Assembly: GCF_016086655.4 (NCBI RefSeq)
Contig: NC_052133.2
Span: 49,158,383-49,222,382 of the forward strand
From: Lepeophtheirus salmonis
Taxonomy: Eukaryota; Arthropoda; Copepoda; Siphonostomatoida; Caligidae
Length of the DNA: 64,000 nt
Direction of reading: 5' to 3'
In this document: in pieces, positions 43,915 through 54,055 of the stretch
How the letters are laid out: the number at the start of each line of letters is the position of its first letter
Position numbering within the stretch: the stretch's first letter is position 1
Notes under the pieces: model-generated
Seen by the model: only the letters and a program-made list of their open reading frames with translations
Database searches by the model: none
Told to the model about the DNA's origin: nothing
Position numbers and translations under genes: made by a program

Positions 43915-45567
43915 CTGCGTATAATTGACTTAGACGTTTTTTATCCGTTACAGTAGATTTGAAAACGTCACACTCCATGAAATTGCATTTCTTGATGAAC
44001 CATATTCTCAGAATTAAATATAATCTACATACTAAAAAATAAACCATCATACATTTAAGTTAAATATACAAAATTAAACAATTAGAATCATATAACTAAT
44101 AATAACATTAAATTATAAATACAGAATATTGAAATAATAGATTGATCCAAATAATATTTTCTTGGTCTGACATCGGAATTCAGTTAAATATGTCATAACT
44201 TTAGGTTGCAAAATACAAGCCAGACGTGGAGTTTAATCAAAAAGATCATCAAAGATAAATTGAATGATTAGTAGTGGCTAAGGGTATATTACATGCAATA
44301 AGCTTCTTTTTGAGATCAGAGTTAAAGTCTGACTTGATGAATTCATCATTAACTTGATTTTTTAGATGAATATCCATGCTCTTGATATGATGAGATGAGG
44401 ATAATGAGTGGCGTTTAATTCTAGACGGGGGACTAAAGGCACATTTATATCGACAAATCCGACAAGCCATCTGTTTCTCATCCGGTAAGTATTTTCCAAA
44501 TTCCTGGGCCTCCATTTTCAGAAATCCAGAGAGAAGGAGACGTTATTTTAGGCATTTTATTCAGTTCTTTATCGACTATCAGATTCTAATATTATATTAA
44601 TATTGAATAATAAAGGCAGGAATTGATAACGTTCTTGATAGAGGAAGATGTTTATTGTTTAAGTCAATGGACAATGATACCATAAGTTTGACATTAGTTT
44701 CTTCACTTAAAGACTTGGGTATGATCATTAGGTTTTCCAATACTACATAGTAAATAAATATTACTTTTTTATCACATAAGGATTAGCTATTGTTGATAAG
44801 CTCCAAGAAAAGGTGTTCAGAAAACTCATAAAAGGCAAAAACAACTGCTTAAATGGTCACAACAACGGGGGTAGTTACATTGGGTGTAGCATTATAATTA
44901 GCAATTGTATGTATCCTTCATGATAATAGTATGCTCTTGGAGTAATATCGCCGGACATTACTAAATAATTAGCTTTTGCAATAAATCTTTACGATGGATT
45001 TAAATTCCAACATGTTTTTAATTAGTATATTTATTGTCTAATTTTATGATTTTGACATTTACTTTATTATTAATAATTATTTAGATATCATCCGTTGAGA
45101 TATTTCTATCATGTGCACAATTGTATATAGCAACTTCCACATAAGGAAAAAGGGTGATGATCTTTTTGATTAAACTCCACGTCTGGCTTGTGTTTACCAA
45201 CTAAAAGTTATGACATATTTAACTCAATTCATGTCAGAACAAGAAAATATTATTTGGATCAATTTATTATTTCAATATTCTGTATTTAGAATTTATTGTT
45301 ATTATTAGTTATATGATTACAATTGTTTAATTTTGTATACTTAACCATACATGTATGATGGTTTACTTTTTAGTATGTAGATTATATTCAATTTAAGCCT
45401 TATTTTAAAATTTGGAGCTTCAAATATATTTCAAAATACTCTACTTTGTCGTTTCATTAGTTATTATTCTGAGAATATGGTTCATAATGAATAACAATTC
45501 CATGGAGTGTGACGTTTTCAAATCTACTGTAACGGATAAAAAACGTCTAAGTCAATTATACGTAGTA
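43915..45567. mobile_element. long inverted-repeat element, hAT-like (1.65 kb)
   Basis: The left arm 43915-44252 and right arm 45151-45567 are inverted copies at high identity by eye, from CTGCGTATAATTGAC / GTCAATTATACGTAG outside to GATCATC / GATGATC inside. The right arm has about 76 extra bp. The roughly 900-bp spacer holds an ORF (44249-44515, minus) like the zinc-finger N-terminus of hAT transposases; the rest is non-coding. Arms this long are unusual for hAT elements, whose inverted repeats are generally short, so the arms may be duplicated sub-terminal sequence. An 8-bp target duplication is not clear (TAGATCCA versus TATATCTT, five matches). Confidence 0.8.
44249..44515 (-). CDS. truncated hAT/CGBP1-like zinc-finger protein (88 aa)
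   Basis: An 88-residue product with a C2H2-type finger: Cys18-x2-Cys21 (ACRICRY) and His36-x5-His42 (IKRHSLSSSHH). The arrangement matches BED-like fingers of CGG-binding protein 1 and hAT transposase N-termini. The tail LKKKLIACNIPLATTNHSIY matches the 'ALIAADIPLxKxxNPxF' helix that follows in that family. The frame is uninterrupted. The stop (TGA at 44251-44249) falls at the inner end of the left inverted arm, so the catalytic domain was removed by a deletion that fused the N-terminus to the arm. It might be expressed as a DNA-binding fragment, but nothing shows that. The start is the only ATG upstream of the finger in this frame. Confidence 0.6.
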   Translation of the reverse strand: MEAQEFGKYLPDEKQMACRICRYKCAFSPPSRIKRHSLSSSHHIKSMDIHLKNQVNDEFIKSDFNSDLKKKLIACNIPLATTNHSIYL

Positions 45568-45865
45568 TATCTTTATTAAACATTTTGCTAATAAATACTT
45601 TCGTTATACCCTCAAAAATCATAATAAATCAGGCAGCTGATAATCACATCAGTATTTTAAACAATGATACCATATGTATTTTTTTCCCCTTCTCCTTGCA
45701 CGCGTTTTTCTCTACAGAATTATAAACTTTGGTCATGACCCTCCTATGACGTAGCGTGCCCGCACCTATTTAGATGAAATAAAAGCAAATTAGTTCTCAC
45801 AACGTGGAGTAAAGAATGAATATGTTAAAAGATGGATTCTATTATATTCAAAAGCTGATTGCCCA

Positions 45866-46170
45866 TTCGTGTGTGCTCATAAAATACGGAGAGTAATCCT
45901 GAAGGTTTCTTTTCGAGTTATAATTGTAATTCCTTTTTGGACTCAGAGTAGAATTTGGGGATCGAATTCGGAGTAATTCTAGCAAATGTTCTTGTTTAAA
46001 TCCTTTTCTCCTTCCTCCCTTGTCACAGCTGATTGTAGCTGATCTAATGAAACGTCATGACAATATTATTTCTCTCCTTCAAAACACTTTTCAAATCGTC
46101 AGGGTTACCATCTTTATTTTTGGTTTCTTTTTTTTTAAATGCGCATTGTACACAGGATTTTCATTACTAG
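45866..46170 (+). repeat. dispersed repeat R8, copy on plus
   Basis: GTGTGTGCTCATAAAATACG, GGACTCAGAGTAGAATTTGG, CTCCTTCCTCCCTTGTCACA and CTAATGAAACGTCATGACA match 117-430 in order. 46171-46778 is featureless. Confidence 0.7.
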
Positions 46171-46929
46171 TTATAAAGATGCATGCATAAGACCAAACTC
46201 TTACTAATTTAAGTAATACCTGCTTGCATTCTAATCTCTTAATTCAATTCTTTCTTTTTGAAAATTGTCTTGTTATTCTATTTTCCATTTTACTAACATT
46301 CACTCTATAAAGAATCAGTCATTAATCAATGATTCAATATCGAATTTTCCATATTTTCCCTTAAATATACTTTCCTATCAAACGGAAACAGATTGAAGTC
46401 AATCGGATTAAAAATATAATATTATTTAATAATGGAAAGATTTTTTTCTTTTTGACATTAAATTTAAATATAAGAGGCTAAATATATATAACGTAGTCAT
46501 GTTTGATCAAGGATCAATCAAGTAGTTGGACACGCAATGCCACAAATTGTATGGAGGGGATATTATAAAATGTTAAGTACTTACTCAAATTTACGAACAT
46601 ACAGTTTAATAGATCTCTTTATATTAATAAAAAAACTCAACAAGGTAAATGACAAACTCGTTTCTATTTGATAATAAAGTACCTATTAAATATTTGGTAC
46701 GATTACATCTAAACAATCGTAAAAAAAATCAAGAAAAGGAAGAAAAAAATCTCTGTTCATTTTTTTACTTGATATATACAGGGTGCGACCTGGATTTAAC
46801 AACAAACAAGACTTTTTTTTTAAAAGTGGATTTTCTCCTATACTAATTGTCCAATTTTAACAAAAACCAATACCAAATAATAGCAGAGTTATTTTTTTTA
46901 TTAATATTGGTGTCAGTAACAGCCTGGAA

Positions 46930-47108
46930 TCTATTTCAAAGACGAGTATAGGTCTTGATAACAGTCACCTTTGGCAGATTTCGGAATTCCTCTCAGATCC
47001 TGGACATCACCCTTAATTTTTTGTTGCAGGAGGATCGGTTTGTGTGTCGCTCAACTGTACCCAACCCAAAGAAGACAATGGGGTTGATGCCCGTTGAGCT
47101 TGGAGTTC
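46930..47108 (-). pseudogene. MarF transposase C-terminal part
   Basis: On minus: GTVERHTNRSSCNKK, LRVMSRI, a TGA, EEFRNLPKVTVIKTYTRL, then RFQAVTDTNIN. This is the tail that follows the third catalytic D in 'SPDCNPLDYYVWGTVERETN...' type transposases. It stops at 47108, where R1 begins. Confidence 0.65.
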
Positions 47109-47752
47109 CAGAGGCGTACCCAGGATTATATTTTTGGGGGAAGATATGAATAAAATATAAAATTTAAAAATTTACTTTCCTATTAAATTTTTTGAAAAAA
47201 AATAATCAAAAATGACAGCTGTTCACTAAAATTATATTTTTGCAAAAAAATTGCAAATATTAAATTTTGTGGAAAAAAATTTCTAAATTTAAATTCCAAT
47301 ATTGAATTTTTAAAAACTCCAAAATTTAAAGCTGTTTCCAAAAATGATATTTTTTGAGAAAAAAAATACAAATATTAAGTTTTTCAGAAAAGAATTTCCA
47401 AAATCAACAGCTGCTTACAAAAAATTAAATTTTTTAGAAAAAAAAATTCAAACCCTAAATTTTGTGCTAAAAAATGTATCAAATTATAATTCAAATATTA
47501 CATATTTTGGGGAAAAAAAATTTAAAAAATTCATAACAATTAACAAAAAAATAATTTTTTTGTAAAATAATTCATCAAATTCATAGCTATTCTCAAAAAA
47601 TTTCAAATATAAAATTTTTTTGCAAAAAAAAAGTTACCCTATTTTCGTGTTAAAAATTTGGAGTCTCAGCAAAAAAGTTTTCCAGTAAAAATAAAAAAAT
47701 CCTTAATATGGGGGCTACATCCCCTCCAGTCAACCCTCTGCGGACGCCCCTG
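47109..47752. mobile_element. R1 element, copy k, nested in MarF
   Basis: The left end CAGAGGCGTACCCAGGATTA and right end CTGCGGACGCCCCTG are inverted R1 termini. Flanks are AGTTC (47104-47108) and AGGTC (47753-47757), a 4/5 match to a 5-bp target duplication. The core carries GACAGCTGTTCACTAAAA, AAGCTGTTTCCAAAAATG and CAACAGCTGCTTACAAAAAA units. The ORFs inside are low-complexity Lys/Asn/Phe runs, not genes. Confidence 0.82.
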
Positions 47753-48143
47753 AGGTCAAACACTGGGTCCAGCAAAGTAACAGTCTTTCTACCAGATTGG
47801 AAATCATCTGCAATGTACTTCCTGATTAGCCTTTCAGAACAGTTAAGATCCCTGGAAATGGGGCTAATCGATTTAGATGTTGCATCCTCAATGATTTTTT
47901 TAAAAATTGGCTATGCAAACCTAATCCCTCTGGCAGTCTGACCTCATCATGTGATTAACACACTTTGATGTTAATCCGTAACCACCTCCATACTTTTCCT
48001 GTTCTTTTGACCCTCGAGACAAAGAACACGTGCAGGTTTAAGAAGTTTGCAATTTCAAAATGGTCTCGTCCGGGACATATTGCGAAGAGTATATCCTGCC
48101 TTTTCCAAGATTGTCGAATGAATACTTCATTGATCGATGCCAT
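47753..48143 (-). pseudogene. MarF transposase DNA-binding domain
   Basis: From an ATG at 48143 the minus frame reads MASINEVFIRQSWKRQDILF, RDHFEIANFLNLHVFFVSRV, then (frame change) FKKIIEDATSKSISPISRDL and NCSERLIRKYIADDF, RKTVTLLDP. This is two helix-turn-helix modules in the order seen in Tc1/mariner relatives. A 130-codon ORF on plus over the same bases is a shadow. Confidence 0.7.
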
Positions 48144-48399
48144 TATGTGTTTAATCGAGTTAATCGGTAGAGTATTCATTGAAATATTAGTCTATGAAGT
48201 AATTTCCTGTTACAAAAATCCTGATAATGCCGATTTGAAATACCACTTAAATTATATATTTTTGGTTAGATTAAGTTTTGTTGCAATTATGCCAATAAAT
48301 GTTGATACACAACTACAACATTCCCAAGAGTTTTTTCTCCAGTTCATAATAAACTAAAACAAACTTGGGTTCACATATCCCTTTCTATATTCCACTAGA

Positions 48400-48960
48400 G
48401 GCTCCCAGATAAGCGTCTGATAAGAAGATACATCAAGAAGAATCAGAGTGAAAAACCTGCGGCCCTGTTAGTCTCCAAACATCTCTGGAGGCTGGGTTGG
48501 TCTAATCAGTATGGAAATCAGACTTGAGAAATCCGTTCACCAACTCCAGAGAGAAATAGATGATATAACATCTTTCATGGTCTACACTCTTCCCAAACAC
48601 ATCAAGTGAACATGAGGCTAATGAGTTAGCTTCATTCTGTAAGGAACACATCGAATCCTCCATCCATTTGCTCTATGAATGGGGCATAGTTAAAACTCTC
48701 AGGAAAAATGTGGAGAAAAAAATAATTGAAGATTAACGTATAGAAATTCAACAAGAAGATTGGTTTGTGGTCCACCTAAAAGCAGACCATGTGATAACAA
48801 AAACTAAAATAAAATGTTTCTCTTCCAATTTTGCGAAGATTTGATGAAGAAGAGCAAAGTATGTTCAGAGATTACACACGGCCAAAGAATATTTAATTGG
48901 AGCTTTGTATGATAAATGAGCATTGAACATTTAAACCTGATAAAATAAATACAAAATAAA
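48400..48960 (+). pseudogene. degraded protein-coding sequence, unidentified
   Basis: Three overlapping frames give protein-like, non-repetitive sequence in order: EIRLEKSVHQLQREIDDITS plus FMVYTLPKHIK; then (shifted) EHEANELASFCKEHIESSIH, LLYEWGIVKTLRKNVEKKII and ED; a TAA; and RIEIQQEDWFVVHLKADHVI followed by TKTKIKCFSSNF. The helix-rich, charged composition differs from the surrounding DNA. AATAAA-like signals occur at about 48943-48958. I do not recognise the family; it is not a transposase motif I know. The most economical reading is a dead retrocopy or remnant of a host gene. Confidence 0.45.
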
Positions 48961-49124
48961 ACTATTTAATTTTGTATTGTAATTTGGAACTCTATACCAA
49001 AAATAATCGGTTGTTATAGAAAGTACTTAGACCCCAATGCCGAGTACTGCCGCATTACCCAGCATAATAAGAACAAAATTTAGAGATACATTGACATGGA
49101 ATTTTGTGTAGGAGTACAAGGAGA

Positions 49125-49205
49125 AGACAGGAACAAGACATATGGTATTTATGCATTAAGACCATTGTTAATATCAGCTGCCTGTTATGTTATTGGGGGT
49201 GGATA
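49125..49205 (+). repeat. short fragment shared with MarD interior
   Basis: AAGACCATTGTTAATATCAG and CTGCCTGTTATGTTATT match 27754-27795. Too short to place further. 48961-49124 and 49206-49479 hold nothing recognisable. Confidence 0.45.
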
Positions 49206-49479
49206 AATTTAATTACTGATATAAAGCAGTACATTTATAAAATAGTATAATTATATTTAAATTCATATATATTTATTTAATTAGGCACTTTAAAATCAAT
49301 TTACACCAAAGATAGGGGAGAATTCTTCTTTCTGGGGGAGATGTAAACACATGGCAACGACTGATTAAATATTGAACAAAACGGAAGAAAGAGCACATAA
49401 ATCAACTATTTATCATTTTGTAATAAGTAAACTTTGTTTTTTCTTTACACAAATCCTTTCTTTAGATATACCTAATCAA

Positions 49480-49620
49480 CAATCTTGATAATTACATCAT
49501 AATTGAAGGAGCCTCCATCTTGGAAGCTCAAGGTTGATATTTTACTACATAAGAATCAATAAATTCCCAATAAATCTTAATTAAATGGCTTTAAGAATAA
49601 TTACAACTTGATGCCAATGA
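49480..49620 (+). repeat. dispersed repeat R14, copy 2
   Basis: AATTACATCATAATTGAAGG, TTGATATTTTACTACATAAG and AATTAAATGGCTTTAAGAAT follow 31430-31570. Confidence 0.5.
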
Positions 49621-49814
49621 TAAATAGTGATATTTGACTATAATCAAATTATTATGTACTACAAATCCCTAAAAATGGCTAGATTTGTACATGTATTTTA
49701 TTGATTAGAGACGAGACACGTAGGATAAAGAGGAAAATATTTAAGTGTATTTATTGTCTACAATATGGAAATTAGATTGTACAACGATGTTACAACTTTG
49801 TTTAAATGCATATT

Positions 49815-49970
49815 TAGGGGAGTCCGCAGGGGGTGGGCTAGAGGAAATGTAGCCCCCCCCCCCAAACAAAGGATTTTTTTTTCTTTTCACTGGAAAACTT
49901 TAATATTTGATTTGATTTTCAAGAAATTTAACATTCGAAATTTAATTTAATTTTTCAATAAAATTACAGT
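49815..49970 (+). mobile_element. R1 fragment l, left end
   Basis: TAGGGGAGTCCGCAGGGGGT, GGGCTAGAGGAAATGTAGCC, a run of 12 C and then AAACAAAGGATTTTT: a clear R1 left terminus. The copy breaks off near 49970. Confidence 0.7.
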
Positions 49971-50169
49971 GTAACGCCTTCATTCGCAACATAGGTTACA
50001 TATATGAAAGTATGTCGTCACTCTAAGATAAATGAGATGTATATTAATTAAACAGGTACCAATAATGACGTAGATATTTACATACATTCAGACCGACTCA
50101 TGTGTTGTTAGAAGATTAACAAGTTTCATATAATCAAATCTTGTTTTGCAGCAACAGATTTATGTAATA

Positions 50170-51010
50170 CCGAGTGGTCCATTAAAATCTAAACTTCAAC
50201 AAGATATAATTTATTAATTTACAATAGAATTTCAACAAAGTTAATACTAATAGATAGACGTGTGTCTGAGCTTCCTTAATCATAAATTTAGCTGTCATTA
50301 GGGCAATGATGGCTTCCGGGCGACGGTAGAAGGCCTGGCACCCCCTGTGAATATAAAGTCCTCTGTAATGACGTCCCAGTGCTGGATGACAGTGGATTGG
50401 AGGGGCTCGGTGTTTGTATGACGGACACTGCAGGCCTTACCCTCGACATGGACCTAACAGTTGTAGTTGAGGGGGTTGGCAGAGGGCTATAAGGGGGCCA
50501 AAAGTGTCCAAAAAAGTTCAAAAGAACTCAAAAACTCATTCAAAAGAATATTGCAACGGAGGAGACGGGTTTCTTTCATTGCTGGGGACAAAAGTGGCCT
50601 CTCCACCCTCACGAGGCTCTTTCCATCCACTTTTTTATACATCTCTGAGATTTCTTGCATGGCCCCTCATTTGACTTGAGGGGATTGGCCTTGTCTGTTT
50701 TCTATCACTCTTTCCAGTCAAGTTTGGCCTTTGTGATAGAGCCCTTCTTCTTCTCTAACGTTTCGGACTTGCTAATGGCGTAGATATTGGTCTTGCAGAC
50801 GCTCAACTGCTTGGAGTGCGAGAATGGAAATTGTCGATAACGTTCAAGTGTAATTTTCTCTACTTGTACGTAAGGTAGCTAGCTCAGGTTTGTTTTCTTT
50901 TGTGACTAGTGGTTTATGATTTCATATATCGAAATATGAATTAATTTAAATTCCCCAACCTTCATTAATCATTGAATTAGTAAGTGTTCAGATTTCAATG
51001 GACCGCCCAG
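50170..51010 (-). mobile_element. MarB element, complete ends, internally deleted (841 bp)
   Basis: Termini CCGAGTGGTCCATTAAAATC and GATTTCAATGGACCGCCCAG, with TA at 50168-50169 and 51011-51012. Read on minus it has the MarB DNA-binding region (GACCAATATCTACGCCATTA ... ACGTTTCGG area), the shared junction at TTGAACTTTTTTGGACACTT, then the remnant of the third catalytic motif (SANPLNYN) and the C-terminus. Confidence 0.88.
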
Positions 51011-51012
51011 TA

Positions 51013-51120
51013 TGATGTATTTACCTCTGTAATGAATGACACCATTCAGTCTCTTAAGGACAGCATTGCACGGATAACGTTCTTCGAACAAATTTGCTCA
51101 TGCAAGCTTGATGTTATTAT
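51013..51120 (+). other. coding-like patch flanking a MarB insertion
   Basis: One plus frame reads YDVFTSVMNDTIQSLKDSIA then RITFFEQICSCKLDVII and a TAG. On the other side of the MarB element the sequence TCTTGTTTTGCAG resembles a splice acceptor, but an in-frame TAA precedes the junction once the element is removed. No family recognised; it may be chance. Confidence 0.2.
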
Positions 51121-51265
51121 TTAGATAATCAAATTTTTTTAATAGGTGCAACCAACCTATTTACCTTAAGGGAATAATTCCATTAGTTATATTTATACGA
51201 TGATGTAGTAAAAATAAAACCTTAAATAAGCTATTATTTTAACTATTTTTTATTCTTTTTTTTGT

Positions 51266-51439
51266 AGTCGATGCAACACTAAATTTTTGTATCAAAAAGT
51301 TGTCCAACTACTCAAAACAAAGATTCGTAAACTCAGGAACATAGCCCTATAATAATGTTATACGTATTTTATTTAATATGTACTCGAGTATACAAATCTT
51401 GACAATTTTATGGTAGAAAAATTTAGTGTTGCGTCGACT
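51266..51439. mobile_element. small inverted-repeat element, 174 bp
   Basis: AGTCGATGCAACACTAAATT plus TTT at the left matches AAATTTAGTGTTGCGTCGACT at the right in reverse with one difference over 23 bp. No coding content. Confidence 0.65.
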
Positions 51440-51539
51440 CGAAACTTAACAGTACAATATAAGTTTTGGTAAAAATAAATTCATCATTTTTAATGGATTT
51501 TTTTTTTTTACATTATTATTTACCTCATTTGTAATCAAA

Positions 51540-51672
51540 ATACCGCCTGATTGAACGTTACAGTGGCAGGACCATTAGTACCATTCGCATTTTAAGCCGC
51601 CTGGCTCGTACTTTTGCCATTATCGGAGATAAACTATAAAATATGGTGTCTTTTCTCTTTGCTGGTGTCCAT
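51540..51672 (-). pseudogene. MarM mariner transposase, N-terminal fragment 2
   Basis: From ATG at 51672: MDTSKEKRHHIL, a TAG, FISDNGKSTSQAA, a TAA, NANGTNGPATVTFNQA. The spacing agrees with the mariner N-terminus at 19402 (ILQYHYDQGEKADEAA...GPNTV). The upstream 5' region to about 51760 (minus) may be its leader. Downstream, from 51540 toward 51440, no further transposase is seen. Confidence 0.7.
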
Positions 51673-51790
51673 CTTTGACAATTTTGAATTTTTTTTAGTA
51701 CGAAATCTTATCTTTCCAACCCCATCGAGTGTAAACTAATCTTACTTATGCAGCGCGAGATACACATAACTAAAGCCATCTATTGGGGAA

Positions 51791-53045
51791 ACAACGGATC
51801 TCTTTTTACTACACCTATTATTTTAATCTTTGGAAATAATGGCCACATTTCCTTGCTCCAAAAGTAAGAACATTTCAAAAAGTTTTTTAGAGATACATTC
51901 TTCATATTCTTTATTTTTTCTTTTAAGTTGAAATGAATTTATTCACAGATGATTTACTTTGAAAATGCCTTGTAGTTATTAACCGAACATCACCTAAAGA
52001 GTTAGTTGTTGTTGTTTTTTCAAATCAACTGCTTTCTAAGGTTTAATTGTTCAAAAACATATGAGTAGTAACCCTGTAGATAATGTATATGTTTTTACCG
52101 GTTTTAAACACTGGGTAGTGTATTACATAATTCCATGGTGATTTATTAAGTTACTTCTTTATATTTGAAATCTTTACGTACCCATAATGTGGGTACATAT
52201 TAGTGATGCAATGCAGGTTGAAGTTTAGCTCGCAGGATCCGTGGATCGAGCTGTGGATTTTCAACTCCCAATCTATCTCAATAACAGTCTGTTCGTCAAT
52301 CCTTAATAGCTAAATTTTTTAATACTTTAATCGTCATATTTCCTTTCTACTAGCCAAAAGATGCATCCCCATTCAAGGGCTCTCCAGTCTCACGCAATTT
52401 GTCATAGAAACTCAGAGAAATCCAACCATTATCATGTTTCTATGCCACAAATTGAATAAATTATCGAAAAAGTAGCCATGAGTCTGATGTGCAAACCTTT
52501 TTTTAGAAGCTAACATTAAAGGTATGGTTGAGGGTGGTGGGTTCGGCCACTTCTTTGACAAGTTGTTACATAAATTGTAGTTTTATATAAGGTTATATTC
52601 TAAAACGTTACGTCACACTAAAAATAATTTTAGAATGTAATTTCATTTATGGGCAATTTTGTAAAATACACTTCTAAATTTCTAATTAATACCTTGAATT
52701 TAAATGTATTCGATAAGTATGACTACATTGTGTAGGGCAAAAAGTAATGAATTAGTATGTGTTTATGACAAATATTATATAGCAGTCAAATTAGATATTC
52801 GTGCCCTTGTGCACATGCACTTATCTTCAAGAGAACCGACTGAAAAATTTTAGGACGCTATAACTGACAATTCTCATTCTTACTCTGTTTAATAAATTAC
52901 AGATTTTCGTACTCAGAAATAGGAAGGGGGTAAGGGCTACGTCATCGGCTGTACAATTTTTTTATTTCGTAATGACGTAATACAAGTGTGTCCTGGATGG
53001 CTATATACAAAGCCACTCAAGTGAGTGATTAGGAGATCATGAAGG
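51791..53045. other. no recognisable feature
   Basis: A/T-rich. One small hairpin, GTACCCATAATGTGGGTAC near 52178-52196. No repeat partner or coding region found. Confidence 0.45.
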
Positions 53046-53049
53046 GTCG

Positions 53050-53150
53050 TAGGTTGGTCCCGGGGTATTGTTTACAAGATTAAAACATGGTAGTTTAAGA
53101 TCAGAGCTTAGAGAGGTCCGATGGCAGCAGTAGACGTCGGAAAATTGCCA
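53050..53150 (+). mobile_element. MarC N-terminal fragment
   Basis: GGTATTGTTTACAAGATTAA, AGAGGTCCGATGGCAGCAGT and AGACGTCGGAAAATTGCC match 33130-33225. Only about 100 bp remain. Confidence 0.7.
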
Positions 53151-53369
53151 TATTTTTTCCTTTTTCCCTTTCATAACTTAAGATGTCAAATCATTGAACC
53201 ATGTTGACTTATTTAACAGAGAAAATCATCTCTCTACACAGATTATAATTAATAAATGACGTTCTTCACATCAAATTTGAGAATAATAACGATTCTCAGA
53301 ATTGATACGTCGTAAAATAAGTAATATAGGGTCTAACAGATAAAATTGCACAAAGTTTGATCTTAATTA

Positions 53370-53700
53370 AATTGATGTGGTGTTTTGCATGTAACAACGA
53401 GCGTGCGTATCTAAGGCTTATGCACGTAGGGCTATAAAGTATAAAATATTATTTTAATCATCCTATAGATTATTATTCTATCGTTCTTGAGGAGAGAACA
53501 TCTATGTATGTAGGGATTAACTACGTGTGAGTACACTCACACGTAGTTAAAAATGTAGTAAAAATGAGGATTCTTGGGTGGTTACCTGTTATATTTTTTA
53601 GGCAAAGTTTGTCTGTTTGACAACTCCTAATAACTCCGATCAATGGTTAGTAGAGCTAATAGTTAATTGAATCACTAATATCTGGTAGGTTAGCAACCTA
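53370..53700 (-). repeat. R2 copy with internal palindrome
   Basis: AGGCAAAGTTTGTCTGTTTG (reverse of the R2 block), TCGTTCTTGAGGAGAGAACA and two opposed CTACGTGTGAGT blocks. The opposed blocks form the palindrome at 53517-53550, so the two sides are R2 pieces in opposite orientation. Confidence 0.55.
53517..53550. repeat. perfect 16-bp-arm palindrome
   Basis: TTAACTACGTGTGAGT, a two-base spacer AC, then ACTCACACGTAGTTAA: exact inverted arms, capable of forming a tight hairpin or cruciform. Confidence 0.95.
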
Positions 53701-53819
53701 TATTTTTATTAAACGTATACTTACAAGGATTGCCACAATTTTCACATCTCTACTTATAACTCTCCAACAATCGTCAGTAGGTGAGTTTAAAAGAAAGGGA
53801 AAATAACCTGGTAATTATA

Positions 53820-54030
53820 ATAAATTTGATGAATGATTTGAGAGGGGCAGCTTAGCCGTCATGACGTTTTATTAAATCAGCTGCAAGCGTCTATGAAAGG
53901 AAGGAAATACACACAAATCCCACTCCCTGTATACCAAGGATATTTAGACTGGACTTACTCCTATCTTGATCCTCAATTCTACACGAAGTCCAACAAAGAC
54001 TTACACTCAGAAAACTAGAGTAAACTCTAC
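53820..54030 (-). repeat. dispersed repeat R8, copy on minus
   Basis: GCAGCTTAGCCGTCATGACG, TTTTATTAAATCAGCTG and CTCAATTCTACACGAAGTCC match 11335-11560. It leads directly up to TcA copy 2. Confidence 0.6.
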
Positions 54031-54055
54031 ACTTATTGAGCGCACGCGTTAGTTA

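Larger units (their letters stand above)
46779..48190 (-). mobile_element. MarF mariner-type element, interrupted by R1 copy k
   Basis: CAGGGTGCGACCTGGATTTA after TA (46777-46778) is the 3' terminus. Minus-strand transposase pieces lie on both sides of an R1 insertion: the C-terminus at 46930-47108 and the N-terminus at 47753-48143. The 5' terminal repeat was not found beyond about 48190. The catalytic middle is missing or unrecognisable. Confidence 0.75.

Noticed and set aside
47965..48357. 130-codon plus-strand ORF, the second longest in the window
   Set aside because: It lies opposite the MarF DNA-binding domain on minus, which has clear helix-turn-helix motifs; the plus frame has no recognisable features and is a shadow.
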